Origin: Ophiosphaerella korrae | Taxonomy: Eukaryota > Ascomycota > Dothideomycetes > Pleosporales > Phaeosphaeriaceae | NCBI GenBank assembly: GCA_028456385.1 | Contig: JALNQF010000012.1 | Coordinates: 124,001 to 188,000, forward strand | Direction: 5' to 3' | Length of the DNA: 64,000 nucleotides | Shown: positions 19,472 through 31,752 of the stretch, piece by piece | How positions within the stretch are numbered: the first letter of the stretch is position 1 | How the letters are laid out: each line of letters starts with the position of its first letter | The notes under the pieces: generated by a model | Databases searched by the model: none | What the model saw: the letters and a program-made list of their open reading frames with translations, nothing else | What the model was told of the DNA's origin: nothing | Made by a program: the position numbers and the translations under genes

Positions 19472-20051
19472 GATGTTGGAATAGTATATGCAGATGGAGA
19501 AAAAAGACGGATTATTTGAGGAGGGAGATTGTTCAACAAAAGAGTGCCTGACGACTCGTACAAGGCGAGGTTATGTCGGCCATGTTTGGGGCTAGGCTCC
19601 CCGCAAATGCAACTCGAGATGGGATTTTGCCGAGGTTCGGTTCCTTCTAGCTAGACCCCATGATTGGCACTTGGCATCATGGGGTGATTATCTGAGCACT
19701 CGTCGAATGTTCGTCTGTTCAGGATGCGTGATCCCGATAATCTACTACGCTTGACCGAGGCGATTGAGAAGTGGCATGGTCGTATTCTGTACTCTAGGTA
19801 CCAAAGGTGTTGTCGTTGACATATATCCAAACTGAGCAGAACCTTCAATTCAATCGTAGGCTGTATATCTCGAGCACATAATACTGTACTAGTGAAGAAA
19901 TATTTGCTCAGTGATGCGCAACGACTCCTCAGTCACAAATCATAGCTCAACTTAATCAATGTCCCAAAACGCCTTCGCATGCGATGCAATGCTAACCAAA
20001 TCAAATCAAAACAAGCCGATACGCACATTAAATAGGTTCCAAGTCTTCCCA
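19472..20051. other. intergenic, nothing recognised
   Basis: 580 bp forming the 5' flank of the acyl-CoA dehydrogenase gene and the 3' flank of the SUN-domain gene. No protein-like frame. Confidence 0.5.
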
Positions 20052-23000
20052 TCATCCAAGGAACATGCTATCCCCACTATCATTCGTTGGCGAATCATCA
20101 GCGCCATCAAAGCTACTATGCGCTCTTCGTAGCGGACTACGTTTCTTCTTTCTATCACGATCTCTCCTCGTTGAGCGTGGTACAGATGCCCCCGCTTCTT
20201 CGGCTTTCAGCTTGTCAATAGCGCGGTCGACTTCTTCCCATGACGGGCGGCTATCCCGAGTGCCATTAGGTGTAGCCGGGCCAGATTGTGTCTCAAGAAC
20301 CTCCAGACGCTTGGCATCATCTTGGAGACTAGTCTGTTCCTCAGGCGTCGAGCTGTCCACACCCGCATATTCGTCCGGCCAAATAGAAGGGCCCACGCCA
20401 TTTCGAACATCGCTTTCAGCCAGTGCTCCAGGAGTGTCAGGCGTGGGAGGGCTGTACTCAATCCGGACGGGACTTCTGGCGCCGTCTGTTTCTGCGTCAG
20501 AGAGCAAATTCACTCCATCACTTTGATGGTCACTCAGGCCAGCTGATGTGTCACTACGCCACATATTTTTGAAAGTCTGCCTTCGTCGTGCAACGCCAGA
20601 TTCAGGAGGACTTTGTGGCGGCGAAGATTCAAAAAAGCTCGAGTACTTGCTTCCCAGTTGTCGAACGATTGGGACGTCTCCAGTTGAACCCAATGTGCCA
20701 GACCGGACAAATAGCACCAGGCCCAAACAAAGGAGCAGAAGGGTGGACTGTACAACGGCCATTCTCTTCTGCCATACAAGCTCATCTGCCATCAAGCTAA
20801 GCCTTGAGCCAATCTCGCCCATCTCATTCTTCTGCCGCTCTTTCATGCTCTCAAGCTCGATGACTGTGCTTTGCCAAAGTTGGTCATACATTGTGCGGAA
20901 ACTCTTAAGTTCCTGCATGACCGTGCTGTTGAGATGATCGAGGAACTTTTCGGTTTTGACCAATTGTCGTTTCTCAACTTTGATAAATGCATCTCGCAAG
21001 ATGCGCGATTGTTCTTCTATGTACTGAAGCGAGAGGGTGCTGTTCGCTTCGAGGTACTGGAGACGTTTATGAAGGGCCTTAAAGAAAGACTCTTGTGTGG
21101 AAGGAGCGGCAGGGTTGGGCTGAGTTGGCGAGGCCCGAGTGTATGGCTGGGAAGCTACGTTCCCAGGGGGGCTGTCACCTGTCGCTTTGGGCGCTGTAGC
21201 ACTTGAAGATGTTCGCACAGTATCATTGACGGGCTGGCCGACCCTATTGGCATTCTTGGAGTCATTGATTGTTGAAGCATGTGCGATGATATCTGACACA
21301 GAGTTTGGCTTCTGTGGTGTACCATCCGTAGCCTTGACTGCAGATGCCACATCGATGGAAGTACCGCCCCGAAGGTCTGCAATATCGCCGGCCGCATCCT
21401 TCGAGTTTGGACAGTCAGTCGTGTTGGATGGCAACTCAGGAATACCGACAGCTCTATGTGCCTCGGTGGTTTCAGCAGGGGGGACTGTTGTTTGAGCCGA
21501 CATAGAAGTTGAATCTGGTGATCCAGACAACGGTTCTGCTGAGCTGGACTGCTCATGTTTGGTATCTTGTCGTGTTGTAACAGAAGGTGTTGGTATCTCT
21601 GAATTCTCGCCATCATGTTTTACAGGTTCGACAGGCAACTGATCCGCAGGCATTGGACCACTATCAATAGCGGGCTTGACAACATCTGCTTGAATCGTTT
21701 CTAGCTCAACATCGTCGTCCACACCACGGGCTTCTTCCTCCTCTCTTCTAAATTGCTCCATCATAGTTGTACCATGAACACGCAACAGGCTTAATGGGCA
21801 GTAGAACTCGTTACCGTATTGTGACAGGAACTCAACACGCAGATATCGTGCCCATATTTGAGGTTCTGTGATAAGGAAAGGTTGAATGTCACGAACGTTA
21901 CGCGCCTCAAAGGTAGCTAGTGTTCTCCACCTCTCCATTTTGACTGGGTAGCGGTCAGAGGCGCTCACTCGGAAATGGCGGAACATGGACGAGAAGAACT
22001 CGTAGTTGGCGAGGACGATTGTGTCTATGAGGATGTCGTCGCACAGTTCAACAATTAGGAACTTGTTGCTTGCAGAGCACTCGTTCAGCATATAGCTGTC
22101 CTTATTCTCAACCAAGACAGAAGTAGCGCTCTTGGCTTGTTTGTTCGTTTTCAGTACAGTAGCCGCACAATCGAACGACGCGTAGTTGAAGCGCTCCTTG
22201 CAAGTCTTTCCAGCGTCCTTGCTCCGAGCCCATGAGCTCGGCGCAGGCTTCTTCTCGCCTTCAGCAGCTCGGTGTGCCGCAGCATCGTGAGAGCCTGCTT
22301 GTCCCCGGCTTGCTATATTGGCATCCTCCAATGGACCACCAAAGCCAGTGAAGTCGAGCTCAATTTCCGCCTCGTCGCCCAAAGAATCCAAGGCGTTGAC
22401 ATTGACGGGCCTCCGGCGAGCTTGTTGGTTAGACGGAGCAGCTCGCCCTTGTCCAACGTTTTCAGGCGACTGGCCGACCTGGGCCAGATTGCGGTTCTTC
22501 CATTCTTCGAACGAAAGGAAGTTGGCTTTGTCAAGGGGCGAGTCTGTCTCCAGTTCGGGTTCCGCTTCCGTGCTTGCCGCACCGTTGCCCACCGTGGCAT
22601 CGACTGAGCCTGTATCTGGCGTCTCCGAGACGGCAGCGGAAGTGCTGCCACTGTCATCCAGTGCGCTATCGTGCACTGGCACCGCTGCTTGAGGGTAGGG
22701 TGTCGCTGCCGTGTCAGCGTTCGCTCCTTCGGTCGGTATCGGGGCAGACCACATCGTCTTCGCACATTGCTGCGGCAGCGTATGCGTAATGTAGTTTATA
22801 GTGCGGAAGGGACATGAGGCCTCAGGATCGGTATATAATGACGATGCGTGCGGCGTGAGGGTACTCGAAGACGCAGTAATGCGGGAGCCGACTATCACAG
22901 TCTCATTCGTCGGCTGGGTACATGCAGGTGTCGGTATGCTACCGCAGAGGAGCAGAACGAGCATCCATTTGCGGAGTGGTGATGCGCCAATCGCTAGCAT
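20052..23000 (-). CDS. SLP1: SUN-domain ER membrane protein (SLP1 type)
   Basis: Single exon; from ATG 23000 it has 982 residues. This start begins a signal peptide or anchor (SPLRKWMLVLLLCGSIPTPA); the frame is open 147 bp further upstream, so an earlier start cannot be excluded. FLSFEEWKNRNL at about 170-180 is typical of the fungal/plant SLP1 group. The SUN domain lies at about 264-412 (FNYASFDCAATVLKTN to YCPLSLLRVHGTTMMEQF). A Ser/Thr-rich linker and a coiled-coil segment follow (about 640-740), then a membrane helix (QSTLLLLCLGLVLFV, about 750) and a basic cytosolic tail. In yeast, Slp1 works with Emp65 in the ER and protects soluble proteins from degradation. Confidence 0.88.
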   Translation of the reverse strand: MLAIGASPLRKWMLVLLLCGSIPTPACTQPTNETVIVGSRITASSSTLTPHASSLYTDPEASCPFRTINYITHTLPQQCAKTMWSAPIPTEGANADTAATPYPQAAVPVHDSALDDSGSTSAAVSETPDTGSVDATVGNGAASTEAEPELETDSPLDKANFLSFEEWKNRNLAQVGQSPENVGQGRAAPSNQQARRRPVNVNALDSLGDEAEIELDFTGFGGPLEDANIASRGQAGSHDAAAHRAAEGEKKPAPSSWARSKDAGKTCKERFNYASFDCAATVLKTNKQAKSATSVLVENKDSYMLNECSASNKFLIVELCDDILIDTIVLANYEFFSSMFRHFRVSASDRYPVKMERWRTLATFEARNVRDIQPFLITEPQIWARYLRVEFLSQYGNEFYCPLSLLRVHGTTMMEQFRREEEEARGVDDDVELETIQADVVKPAIDSGPMPADQLPVEPVKHDGENSEIPTPSVTTRQDTKHEQSSSAEPLSGSPDSTSMSAQTTVPPAETTEAHRAVGIPELPSNTTDCPNSKDAAGDIADLRGGTSIDVASAVKATDGTPQKPNSVSDIIAHASTINDSKNANRVGQPVNDTVRTSSSATAPKATGDSPPGNVASQPYTRASPTQPNPAAPSTQESFFKALHKRLQYLEANSTLSLQYIEEQSRILRDAFIKVEKRQLVKTEKFLDHLNSTVMQELKSFRTMYDQLWQSTVIELESMKERQKNEMGEIGSRLSLMADELVWQKRMAVVQSTLLLLCLGLVLFVRSGTLGSTGDVPIVRQLGSKYSSFFESSPPQSPPESGVARRRQTFKNMWRSDTSAGLSDHQSDGVNLLSDAETDGARSPVRIEYSPPTPDTPGALAESDVRNGVGPSIWPDEYAGVDSSTPEEQTSLQDDAKRLEVLETQSGPATPNGTRDSRPSWEEVDRAIDKLKAEEAGASVPRSTRRDRDRKKKRSPLRRAHSSFDGADDSPTNDSGDSMFLG

Positions 23001-23289
23001 TGCTCGGGCGCATTGCTTGCTCAAGCCCTCTTTACTGTAGATGACCACGCCCTGGTATCGCGCACACCCATGGGAGCCGCAGACAAATCGCAAAGCCTTG
23101 GGAAAAAGGGCTGGTGCCGAGGGAACGCTCGTTCGCCAGGAAGACACGTCGCTGTTGAGTGGCCAGGTAATTCACCGCTCGCATGCAGGTGTTGATAGGC
23201 CGGCATTATCTTGGTGGCAAGCGACAACCAATGACAGGTGCCAAGAAATATCAAGATGCTGTGCTGGCTCATGAATGTGCATGTAGCAA

Positions 23290-23745
23290 ACACGACATAA
23301 CGTCTACTCAGCCATTTCTCTTGTATACCTCCTTTCTTTTCCTTTCCTTTGTAAAAGACCGCGATTAAATCCGTGAGACCATCCACAAAACCTATGAATG
23401 TGAACATCCACCCATATCTCAGGCTCTTCTGCGTATTTGTAGTACAGCAACCGCTGCTGTGGAGACAGCGCAGCGTATAATCTTGTTGGAAGTTCCAGCA
23501 GTACCATATTTGGAGGTGATAATGTCCATAATCAATGCACTAAATGCCTGTAACACCATACTACATCTTGCGCCGGTGCAAAACTGCAATACAAGCGGAG
23601 CGCTGAGATGAACAGCTTGCTCAACAGACCATCCGAAAGCCGCAAGAAGACAGATCAACAGCACGTGAAGCGTAAATGCGCTTCGATATGGAGCTTTTTC
23701 GATGGGAAAATTACCAAGATTGTCACCCCGGACAAAATTAGCTCC
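23290..23745 (-). pseudogene. decayed MFS transporter, C-terminal fragment
   Basis: On the minus strand from 23745 the frame reads GANFVRGDNLGNFPIEKAPY and continues through two hydrophobic helices (LLICLLAAFGWSVEQAVHL, then LVLQFCTGARCSMVLQAFSA) to TSNKIIRCAVSTAAVAVLQ. The downstream part (GWMFTFIGFVDGLTDLIAVF) is in another frame, so there is a frameshift near 23450. The order and spacing match the last transmembrane segments of QDR/DTR-type MFS drug or metabolite exporters. Nothing of the other helices is found upstream. It lies right behind the 5' end of the SUN gene and next to the decayed NLR. Confidence 0.6.
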
Positions 23746-24439
23746 TCAATATACTGAATCTATTGGTTGTACCTATTACTATTCACCCTCGTAAGCCAAC
23801 CAACCCAGAATATTTCCTTGGGATGTATTCCCCTTTATCAGTCATCTCTAGCCCTCTTTTTATGACTACCAGTTCAGCCCTTTTGACGAATAGTATTTCA
23901 CCCTTTGTGTTGATGTCCATGTTTAGATCTAGAACTCGACTGACCCAGTCGCTTGGAATTTAAAAAAAAATGCGTGTGTTCAGTCTCAACGCTAGAAATT
24001 ACAATAGAGCAAATCCAGTTGTTTGTATCTAAGAACACCAGACGGTTGTCTAGAATTCCAACGATCATATTAACAACGGACGACAAAGTACCAAGATATT
24101 GAGCACAGTCACAATAGAGGAGGCCAAGACAAAGTCACTGAGCTTATAAATTCGAATCATGTTTTGCAGCTACCGCACGCGTGAGGGATCGATAGCCAAT
24201 ACAGCAAAGTAGCGTGGATGGCGTGAGAGAATCGTCTAGCTTATTATTGTGAAAGGCTCCACCAGGTTCGACTGTCGCTGTCTATGCTAACAATCCAATG
24301 CCAGCCAACGGTACATATACGCCAGTGATGCGCACATCGAAATAAAGGCCTCAGGGGCCACTCCACTTTGAAGCCAATGACCCTTTTCCTGCACTTGTTT
24401 GATGAGTAGAGGCTCTTGCTAGTTGCTTTTGCTAGTTGA
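23746..24439. other. intergenic, AT-rich, nothing recognised
   Basis: Between two decayed genes. Minus-strand frames around 23800-24100 are short and unlike known proteins. Confidence 0.4.
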
Positions 24440-26640
24440 CTAGACCCAAGCTTCCTTATCGGTTGATACCAATACCCGAGAGTGTTGAGGACTATAGAGT
24501 ATCCCAGAAATGCTCTTCCCTATCCTAACGCCAATGATAGGTTGGTCTGCTTGCAATAGATTTTTCTGTTTTCTCCGGACATGACGAAGGCTCGCTAAGT
24601 CACTACATGCTAGCAGTGTCCTCTCCCGATGAAATGCTGGAGTACTATAGAGACTCCTTTTGATTGGAAGAAAATCTCGCCACCGGTAGGTTTGAAGGCG
24701 ATATCGTACGCGTGTACAGATCCGTCCTCTTTTCCACAGAATACCACCGACGCCGATGAGACGGTCTCGATAGATGTGATATGAACAAACGTAACACCCA
24801 AGGGAGCTGTGGAAACTGAGGCTGCGTCACTGCCCCCTTCGTCCAAATCCTGCCTTTGCAACATTGCGGGATCCTACAATATACACTGGTTGGCGCGAGT
24901 GTCGATGATTTGACAATCGTCGGAAGAAAATAAATGAATCGTTCCTAGTGAATCCGCACAGGCTAAGGTCCATCCGTCTATCAAACGAGCATGAGAGCTT
25001 CTGAGCATCGATTCCAGGAAGCAGATCACGAACTCTGCCATCAAGAGTACCATAGATAACAAGATCTCCGTCTGTATAAATTGCCATGAGAAGTACTTTT
25101 CCGCCTAGATTTTTGAACTTCAAGTCCCATACGGTTGTACCGCCATCCGAAGCTTTGCTAGAACTATTTAAGCGTGATCCTGTCTCTTTCTCATGGACGT
25201 CATGCACACGGCCCCACTCATAATCCCACAATATTATATCCTCGGCACGATGAAAAATGGTGAGAAGATGCTAGAAGTCACCGAAAGTCGTTAGGGTGGG
25301 CTGCCGACATTGCAAATTGGATTGTTTATCGAATTCGGCTGTCCAGTCAATAGGGGGAGTCGAAGAGATTCCCACGGCTGTCAACATCCCAACACTCAGC
25401 TCGTTGTTTTTCAAGGCTACAAAAAGCAATAAACCTTCCCCGGCAAAGGCCATGGACAGACACATGGACGGAATTCGGTAGTGGAAAAGCTCATTCGCGT
25501 CACTTAGACCCCATACTCGAATATTTTTCGAACCTCCAGAGGCAATCATGGTTCCATTTTCATGAACGGCTAAAGCCCAGACAGGTTCTCAATGATCTAA
25601 AGTATTTATCTCTGGGTAGGTGACATCATAAAACATGATTCCTGGGAACATTCTAAGAACAAACATATTTTGGCATGTGGCAACCGTGACCGGTTAGGCA
25701 GGTTTGGCATAGTTCAAAATGGATAAGCAATCACGCCAGCCATCAGACAATTAGCCATGAGCACTCAAGCCTCGTTGCGGAAAAGAAAACTGCCTATTCA
25801 GCGCCGATTCTTTTGGACAGAATGGTGGTATGAGCCGGTTGATCGCAGATGGAGGGACCGAAAGGTCTTTGCCAAATTTTGTTACGAGGTGAATAAGATC
25901 ATCGCCCTAGTTCTGAAGGACAGACAGCTCCTTGCGAAGTCCAATAAATGGACTATGTTGTGTCAGTCTGTTCGATAGGCCGTCTATTGTCTTACCGGTG
26001 TGGACAACTATGCCCGGATCACCAAGATGCTCTGTCCATGTCAAGACGGCTTCGGACCTCAAAAACTTTGGCAATGTCACAAGAACTTTACTGTCCATGG
26101 AGCTCATCTGGAATATATGCTGAAATACATACTTGCATGCGTAATTTGCCAGCACGGGTCGTTGCTGCAATTGCGTTACGCTGAGATTTCGAGAAGTCAA
26201 TGTTCGCATCTCGCTGACTGCTCGTCAAATATCGAAGACAAACCAACGCAATTTGTCGATACGCATCAGCACGATCCACCTTGAAATCGGGCTTCATACC
26301 CTCGCGAGTCAACAAGTCTCAGAGAGCAAGGTGGAGGAATTGCGCCTCTCTAGCACTGTCCACATATACAAAGTTTCCGCAGCAGGTACCAATGGATCGC
26401 TCAATACCGTCAACCTTGTCCTCTATGTCGAGCTCGATTGCGTGATGTAATTCATCTATGGTAAGAAGTCGAACAGAGAAAGTCGTCTAAATCAGGATTG
26501 CCCTTGCCAGCTCTTTTCCCAATTTCGCATTGGCCATGTCGCTAAGGATTCGAGCATAGAGTTCGTCCACGTCAGCAGTGTTGGTTGAGAGCATCTTCGT
26601 TGGCGTTCGTATCGTACAACGTAGAAGGGTTTGATTGGTT
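24440..26640 (-). pseudogene. decayed NACHT/WD40 (NLR-like, STAND) gene, 5' truncated
   Basis: The minus strand can be followed as one protein with breaks. Frame A (26640-about 26210) gives DVDELYARILSDMA, DELHHAIELDIEDKV, REAQFLHLAL and DAYRQIALVCLRYLT, i.e. the helical part after a NACHT domain. A frameshift near 26210 leads to frame B, which continues to 24865 with VLANYACKYVFQHI, GDDLIHLVTKFGKDLS, RLIPPFCPKESALNRQF and WD40 repeats (NGTMIASGGSKNIRVWGLSD, WDLKFKNLGGKVLL). A second shift near 24850 gives RQDLDEGGSDAASVSTAP and FCGKEDGSVHAYD. In-frame stops were seen at 26489-26487 and 26321-26319 and in frame B at 25909-25907, 25753-25751, 25696-25694, 25591-25589 and 25273-25271. Several are where Trp or Arg is expected (TGG to TAG, CGA to TGA). 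The NACHT P-loop part is missing. Such proteins act in fungal nonself recognition and cell-death control. Confidence 0.72.
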
Positions 26641-27499
26641 GTGGATGCGAAAAGTCACATGCCTGGGATACCTAATTCTTACTACAAAGCATTTTTATAG
26701 CCACTCTTCTTAGTTGTTCATATATGGGATGGGTGTTAATAGGTTGGCGTTATCGTTGTAACAAGCTACAACTGATGACAGTGGCCAAGGCATGCTAGCA
26801 CACTGTGCTCCACCGTGATGTGCGACACATTGAGAAACACGACAGAATGAACACGAGTCTTGGCCACTATGATATCCAATAATGTAGCGACAATGTACAT
26901 CGACCTCACTGTACAGATTCAAGCAAAATCGGCAAAAGATACGTGCACTCCAATACGCTATAAGAAGCGCGGCACTCATAAAACGACATGCGTGCTATGT
27001 AGAAACAAGAAGACTCGCCAAAGGGCTACTTATCCATGCCCAACCAGAAAAGAAAGAATTAAACCATGGAAAACGAGCGAGATTGTCTACAGGCCGCCTC
27101 CCAAAACCCAATCAACCGTCCGCCAATGCAGCGCATTACCTGCAGATACCCTCCCTTAGCCGTCTACGTCTTGTGTGTCATAACGTGTAACTCAAGTACG
27201 CCGTGCTCATGAGTACTTTGTGAGGAAACTTGTGCCAAAACTTCCCGCTATGCTAGTGCATGAATTGTGAAAAAGGTATATCTTGCCAGGTATCATTGTA
27301 TCACCAGAAAGTATGTCATGTAATACCAGAAGTCAAAAGAATCGAGAAAATGGTTCGAGATCAGATGCAGAGACAGGGCCGGTGGTGAATAGCCAGCAAG
27401 CCAGGTGGTCGCTGGAACAGCGATATTGTCGCCCGAGTTCAGTACTGGCTGTCCTATGAATGTAGCCTAATAGTGTGAAGGACCAGCCTTGGGAACGTA
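26641..27499. other. intergenic, nothing recognised
   Basis: AT-rich sequence that ends in the 3' flank of the HAL kinase gene. The short frame at 26860-27159 has no protein character. Confidence 0.45.
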
Positions 27500-29040
27500 T
27501 TAAAAGCCTTCGTTGCCAGCGTGGCAAACCTTGATTTCAGTTACCCACTCAGAGGCGAGAACTTGATGGGCAGTGAGGCGACGCGCCGGAATGGGGTCCA
27601 GGATGGAATAAATCACATTACGACACTGACGCTAGAGTTTGTTAATATAAATAATGTACAATTCCAAATGAGGGTACTTACTCTTCTTAGCACCTCGATG
27701 GGGCGATAGCCCGACTCTTCTTTCCGATCCTCGAGGTAACGATCAAAAAACTCGTCCTCGCCTTTCTGAGCAACGCGCCAGAGATGCCGGCCTGTCCTCA
27801 TTGCCATGTAGATGATACCACAAGCCCAAACATCAACAGCACGAGGGTCAAACTCCTTGTCAACGTATTCCTCAGGGGCAATATAGGGGGCTGAACCACA
27901 CAGACCGGCTGTCATGTGGGCCTCCTTCTCCCATGCCATGCGAAAGCATTCACCGTTACCAAAGTCGGTGATTTTGATGGAACCGTGCGTGGTGAGGAGC
28001 AGGTTTTCAGGCTTAAGGTCACGATGTGCGACGCCCATCTCGTGCATGTATTCAACGCCGCGCATCAGTTGCTTGAAGAAGCAATCAGCTTCGGCTACTT
28101 CAAGCTGTCCAGCCGCGAGCACAAGAGTGTATAAATCACCGCCAGAGCAGTATTCCATGACCTCGCAATAAGTGCCTTTCTCATCTTGTAGCAAATCCAG
28201 GGTAGTAATAACATTAGGATGCTGCATCGACGAGGATATGCAGAACTCGGACGTCAAACGTTTTTGATAGCGCTTGGCAGACTCTCCCGGGCGCTGCTTG
28301 AACTCCTTTACAGCATAGAGTTGCTCTCGTTTCGAGTCTTTGGGGTCTGGTTTGTGCGCAACTCGAACAATGCCAAAGGCACCGCGGCCAACAACCTCCT
28401 GGCACTTGCCGTATTTCTGAACCAAGGTCTGTGGGAGGTGGCTTCCCGAATTTTTCTGTTCCGCGAGCTTCTCTTTCTCGTTGCGCATCACGTCGACCCA
28501 GTTGGACATGAGACTTAGTGGCTGGTCTTCGTGGCTCTCGCCCTTCTTCTTGCCCATCATCAGATTCTGGAACATGTCAGACAGTTTTTCCTGGCGCTTG
28601 GCGACCTTGAGGTGATGTTCGTGGGTGGCGTCATCGTTGATCCAAAAGCGCTTGTAGGAGGCGCCAGGGCCGTCTTTCTTAGAGACGGATGTCTGACGCG
28701 CGGGCTGCTGGGACCGGCCGTTGGCCGTGGTGCCATTGACGGCCTTGACCTCGCCGTTCCTCTCAGCAGTAGCGGCGGGCGAAGACTCCTTGATACCCAA
28801 CATACTGCTGAGGCGCGACGTCATGGTGGGCTTCTTTGGCTTGAGCAGGGCTTCGGCGGCTGCTTGCAGACTGCTGCCTCCCGACTGGTGGGCAGGGGCG
28901 GGCAGTGGTGCTATCGCACCGGGCTGCGACTTGACAGAGGAGGCAGTCGAGTTCAGGGCTGAGGTGGAGGGCGAGGCGGCGGGCTTTGAGGCTGCGCCTG
29001 GCGGGGAGGCGGCTGCTGGGGCGGCTGCTGGGGCGGCCAT
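27500..29040 (-). CDS. SAT4: HAL-family serine/threonine kinase (SAT4/HAL4 type)
   Basis: Two exons, 29040-27682 and 27631-27500, with a 50-nt intron (GTAAGT..CTCTAG), giving 496 residues. ATG 29040 begins a long Ala/Pro/Ser-rich region. [13 protein letters not shown] and [20 protein letters not shown] precede the kinase domain, as in the HAL4/SAT4 group. Kinase motifs: [14 protein letters not shown], the lysine in [22 protein letters not shown] (the usual DFG), APEEY and the C-terminal [20 protein letters not shown] with the conserved EWVTEIKVC tail in exon 2. In yeast these kinases activate the Trk1/Trk2 potassium transporters and stabilise nutrient permeases under salt stress. The assignment within the family (SAT4 versus HAL5) is by eye. 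Confidence 0.88.
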
Positions 29041-31307
29041 GGTTCTCGCAGCGGCTGGGAGGGTGGGGCTGGGCAGATGGTGGGTCACAAAAGCGGAGAA
29101 GGGGCTGGGTTATATGAGAGACGCAGGTGTCTCGCGGGCAGGACGCCCAGAGTGTTATTGTATGGCTCTCAAAACGGCGTATGTTCGGCGGCGGTTGGTG
29201 GTAGAGATGAGGTTGGGCAGGGTGTGCTGGGCGTGGGTGGCTGTGTGAGAAACCACGATGGCTGTCTGGCGGGGCGAGTGCGGCGACAAGGCGAAGATTC
29301 GAGGGCAAGAAGCGTGAAGACGGTGCCGGTGCTTACAAACGCGGGCTCAAGGCTTGGTGGGCGCGGTATTTGACCTGTTCACGCGGGCGGTGTGGCTGTG
29401 CGCGATGATGTCGTTGTGCGGGCGGGCTTGGGCAGGCAAGTAGGCAGGTCAGGCAGGTCAGAGACAGGCATGGGCAGCGCAGGCCACGGCGCCCGAGATG
29501 AGGGCGACGAGGACGGAGACGTGGACGCAGAGGCGCTGGCAGCTGGCCGCTGGCAGCGGGCAGGAGGCCGCGATACAATATCCAGCTATTTGTGGGCGCG
29601 CGTTTGACACTGGCCTCGCCTGCTCTCCAGTTCCGTACGGCTTTCAGATTGCAGTCTAGCTTGAGGCATTTTCTACTTTGCACTCCCCTCCCTCGTTGCC
29701 GCTGCTCGTGCTCGTGCTCGTGCTAAACGCTTGCCGTCGGTCTGCATATTCTCATTATTGACACACGACCGCTGCAGCCGTGCGCCAGGCCAACAAGCGC
29801 ACGGCACAGAGCTTAGCAGCACCTCGATGCCCGCGCAACGTTTTGTGCTGTCCCACAATTTGCTAACCCTGACGTACTAGCCCTTCTCTCCCGGTTCCAA
29901 GGTTCGCCATCGGCACATGGCAGCTCGTAGCTCAGTAAGGCTGCCCACCTCACGCGCCAGACCACTGCCGTGGCGACGCAGCCGCACGTTGGGTGAAGAC
30001 ACAGAACGCTGTCACCCTGCCATTGCTGCCGTCACCCGTCCATAACGGGGCCACACCGGCAAGGCGCTGGGAGAGGGTCGACGTCTAACTGCAAGCAGAG
30101 ACAGGTGCATGAAGCAGAGAGATGCACACAGACTGTCTAATCAACCTTAGATACCCAGCCGGCCAGACCCCTTGTCTCCATTTGTCATGCTCGACTATCA
30201 CCACCAACAGGTACAAGATCGTACAGCATCTGCATGCAGCGTGTCTGCACCGACATGTACCTGCTATGTACTCCTGCCCTCCCCCGCACAACACCATAGC
30301 CTGTCTTGGCACACATCCACCACTCCCCTCCCACCTCACCATGCACACCGCAACTCGAACACCCATCTTGACTTTCGGCCCTCGCCGAAGCCGTCTCTCG
30401 TCCACTCATACACGCCCTACCCGGTCGCCCAACAGGCCTGGTCCAGATTGACGAATCTCGCGCATCAATCCTCATGCATGTTGACATGCACCACGGCTAC
30501 TATTGCGCCAAGCTCGCATGCACCTCCACTGCGACCCAACCTCATGGCAGGAACCGTTGCCCCGGGCCCTAGAGGTTGCATCTAAATATCTGCCTATTAC
30601 TGTTGGCCAGAGAAACACCACACAGCTCTTGTTACGCCGGCCGACATCACTCCACTCACTCCACTGCTGCATGGCTGCAACTCGCACACCACTGGTCGTA
30701 TTCTATCCAACCGGCAGCACCCAACACTCTCCTAGATTGCCCTGTTGCGCCATATCGGCCCCCATCCCTATTCGCCATCTCGTGCTTATCTCACATGCGC
30801 CCGGCGATGAGCAATCATCCGAACAAAGTCTGACCTTTCCAGCTCACCTCGCACTCAAACGTCCGACGGTTTTCAGCTCACCCCATCTGTACCCAGAGCA
30901 CACTTTTGTTGAACTATTGAACTGACGTGACTGTCCAACGTAGCACAACCACCATCACCGTCGAGCTTCCAACCCTTCTCCCTTCCACAAATCAACGCAG
31001 ACATGGACATGGACATGCACTTTCCATGACGCACTGTCTACCTCCCACTACACCCGTTGAGCATCTACTCCGGATCATGCATATCTGTTCCTGAATCACT
31101 TACCTTAGGCTACCCACCATGACGATACCCCACGACAACATATCCTGCGTGCTCCTTCTGCCCCGTATCATTGGCCTGCCCAACTCGAAATATTCTCCGG
31201 AACGGGACGCCGCGTATAAATGCAGCTACCCGCTTTTCGCATGTGAAGTCTTTTGCCCATTGGCTGGGTATCGTTGTGTAAGAGGCCCGATTGCGTGGTG
31301 CAAGATA

Positions 31308-31411
31308 AGTACTGATTGTGAGGGTGGGACGGTATGTGGCGGTTTGATTGGATGGTTGGATGTTTGGCCTGAGTCAGCTTGAAGGACTCATTGGCGCTAG
31401 AAGTTGCAGTG
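31308..31411 (-). repeat. dispersed repeat copy 1 ending in the motif
   Basis: Shares AGTACTRATTGTGAGGGT, GGACGGT, GGTTTGATTGG and the terminal GCGCTAGAAGTTGCA with the copy 350 bp downstream; similarity stops after the motif, marking it as the outer end of the repeat. Confidence 0.65.
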
Positions 31412-31752
31412 TTTCAAAAGTTCGGATTTTAAAGTTTTCTTATTTCCCTTTGACAATGCTGCATTATAGAAAACTATACTCATATTCTCTTCATGGCACA
31501 AGTTATCCCGGCTTCCTATCATGATGCTTCGTAGTCGACCAAGGAGTGTCAAAATCATCTTCCGTGCCAAAGAATCCTTAGAACATGTCGCTACCTATAT
31601 AACAATGCGATTGAAGTACATTTGGCCTTCTACAACATGAAGCATCACAATAATATTACCTTTGGTACCTTGTAGTCTCTATTCCCATGCATAATCTGCT
31701 TCTCCCATTCTCCCAAAGTCATGCAATACGGCCCTATCAAGTTATAGATGCT

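Noticed and set aside
20052..23147. SUN gene start at the first codon of the open frame
   Set aside because: The first 49 residues precede a clean signal-peptide start at 23000 and look like 5' leader, although they cannot be fully excluded.
24255..24290. Possible B box (GGTTCGACTGT)
   Set aside because: No A box or cloverleaf upstream at the right distance.
26860..27159. Cys-containing 99-codon frame resembling a zinc-binding peptide
   Set aside because: Cysteine spacing does not fit a known finger and the region is AT-rich and flanked by stops.
31119..31382. 87-codon plus-strand frame
   Set aside because: Its second half lies in a dispersed repeat copy and it has no recognisable domain.
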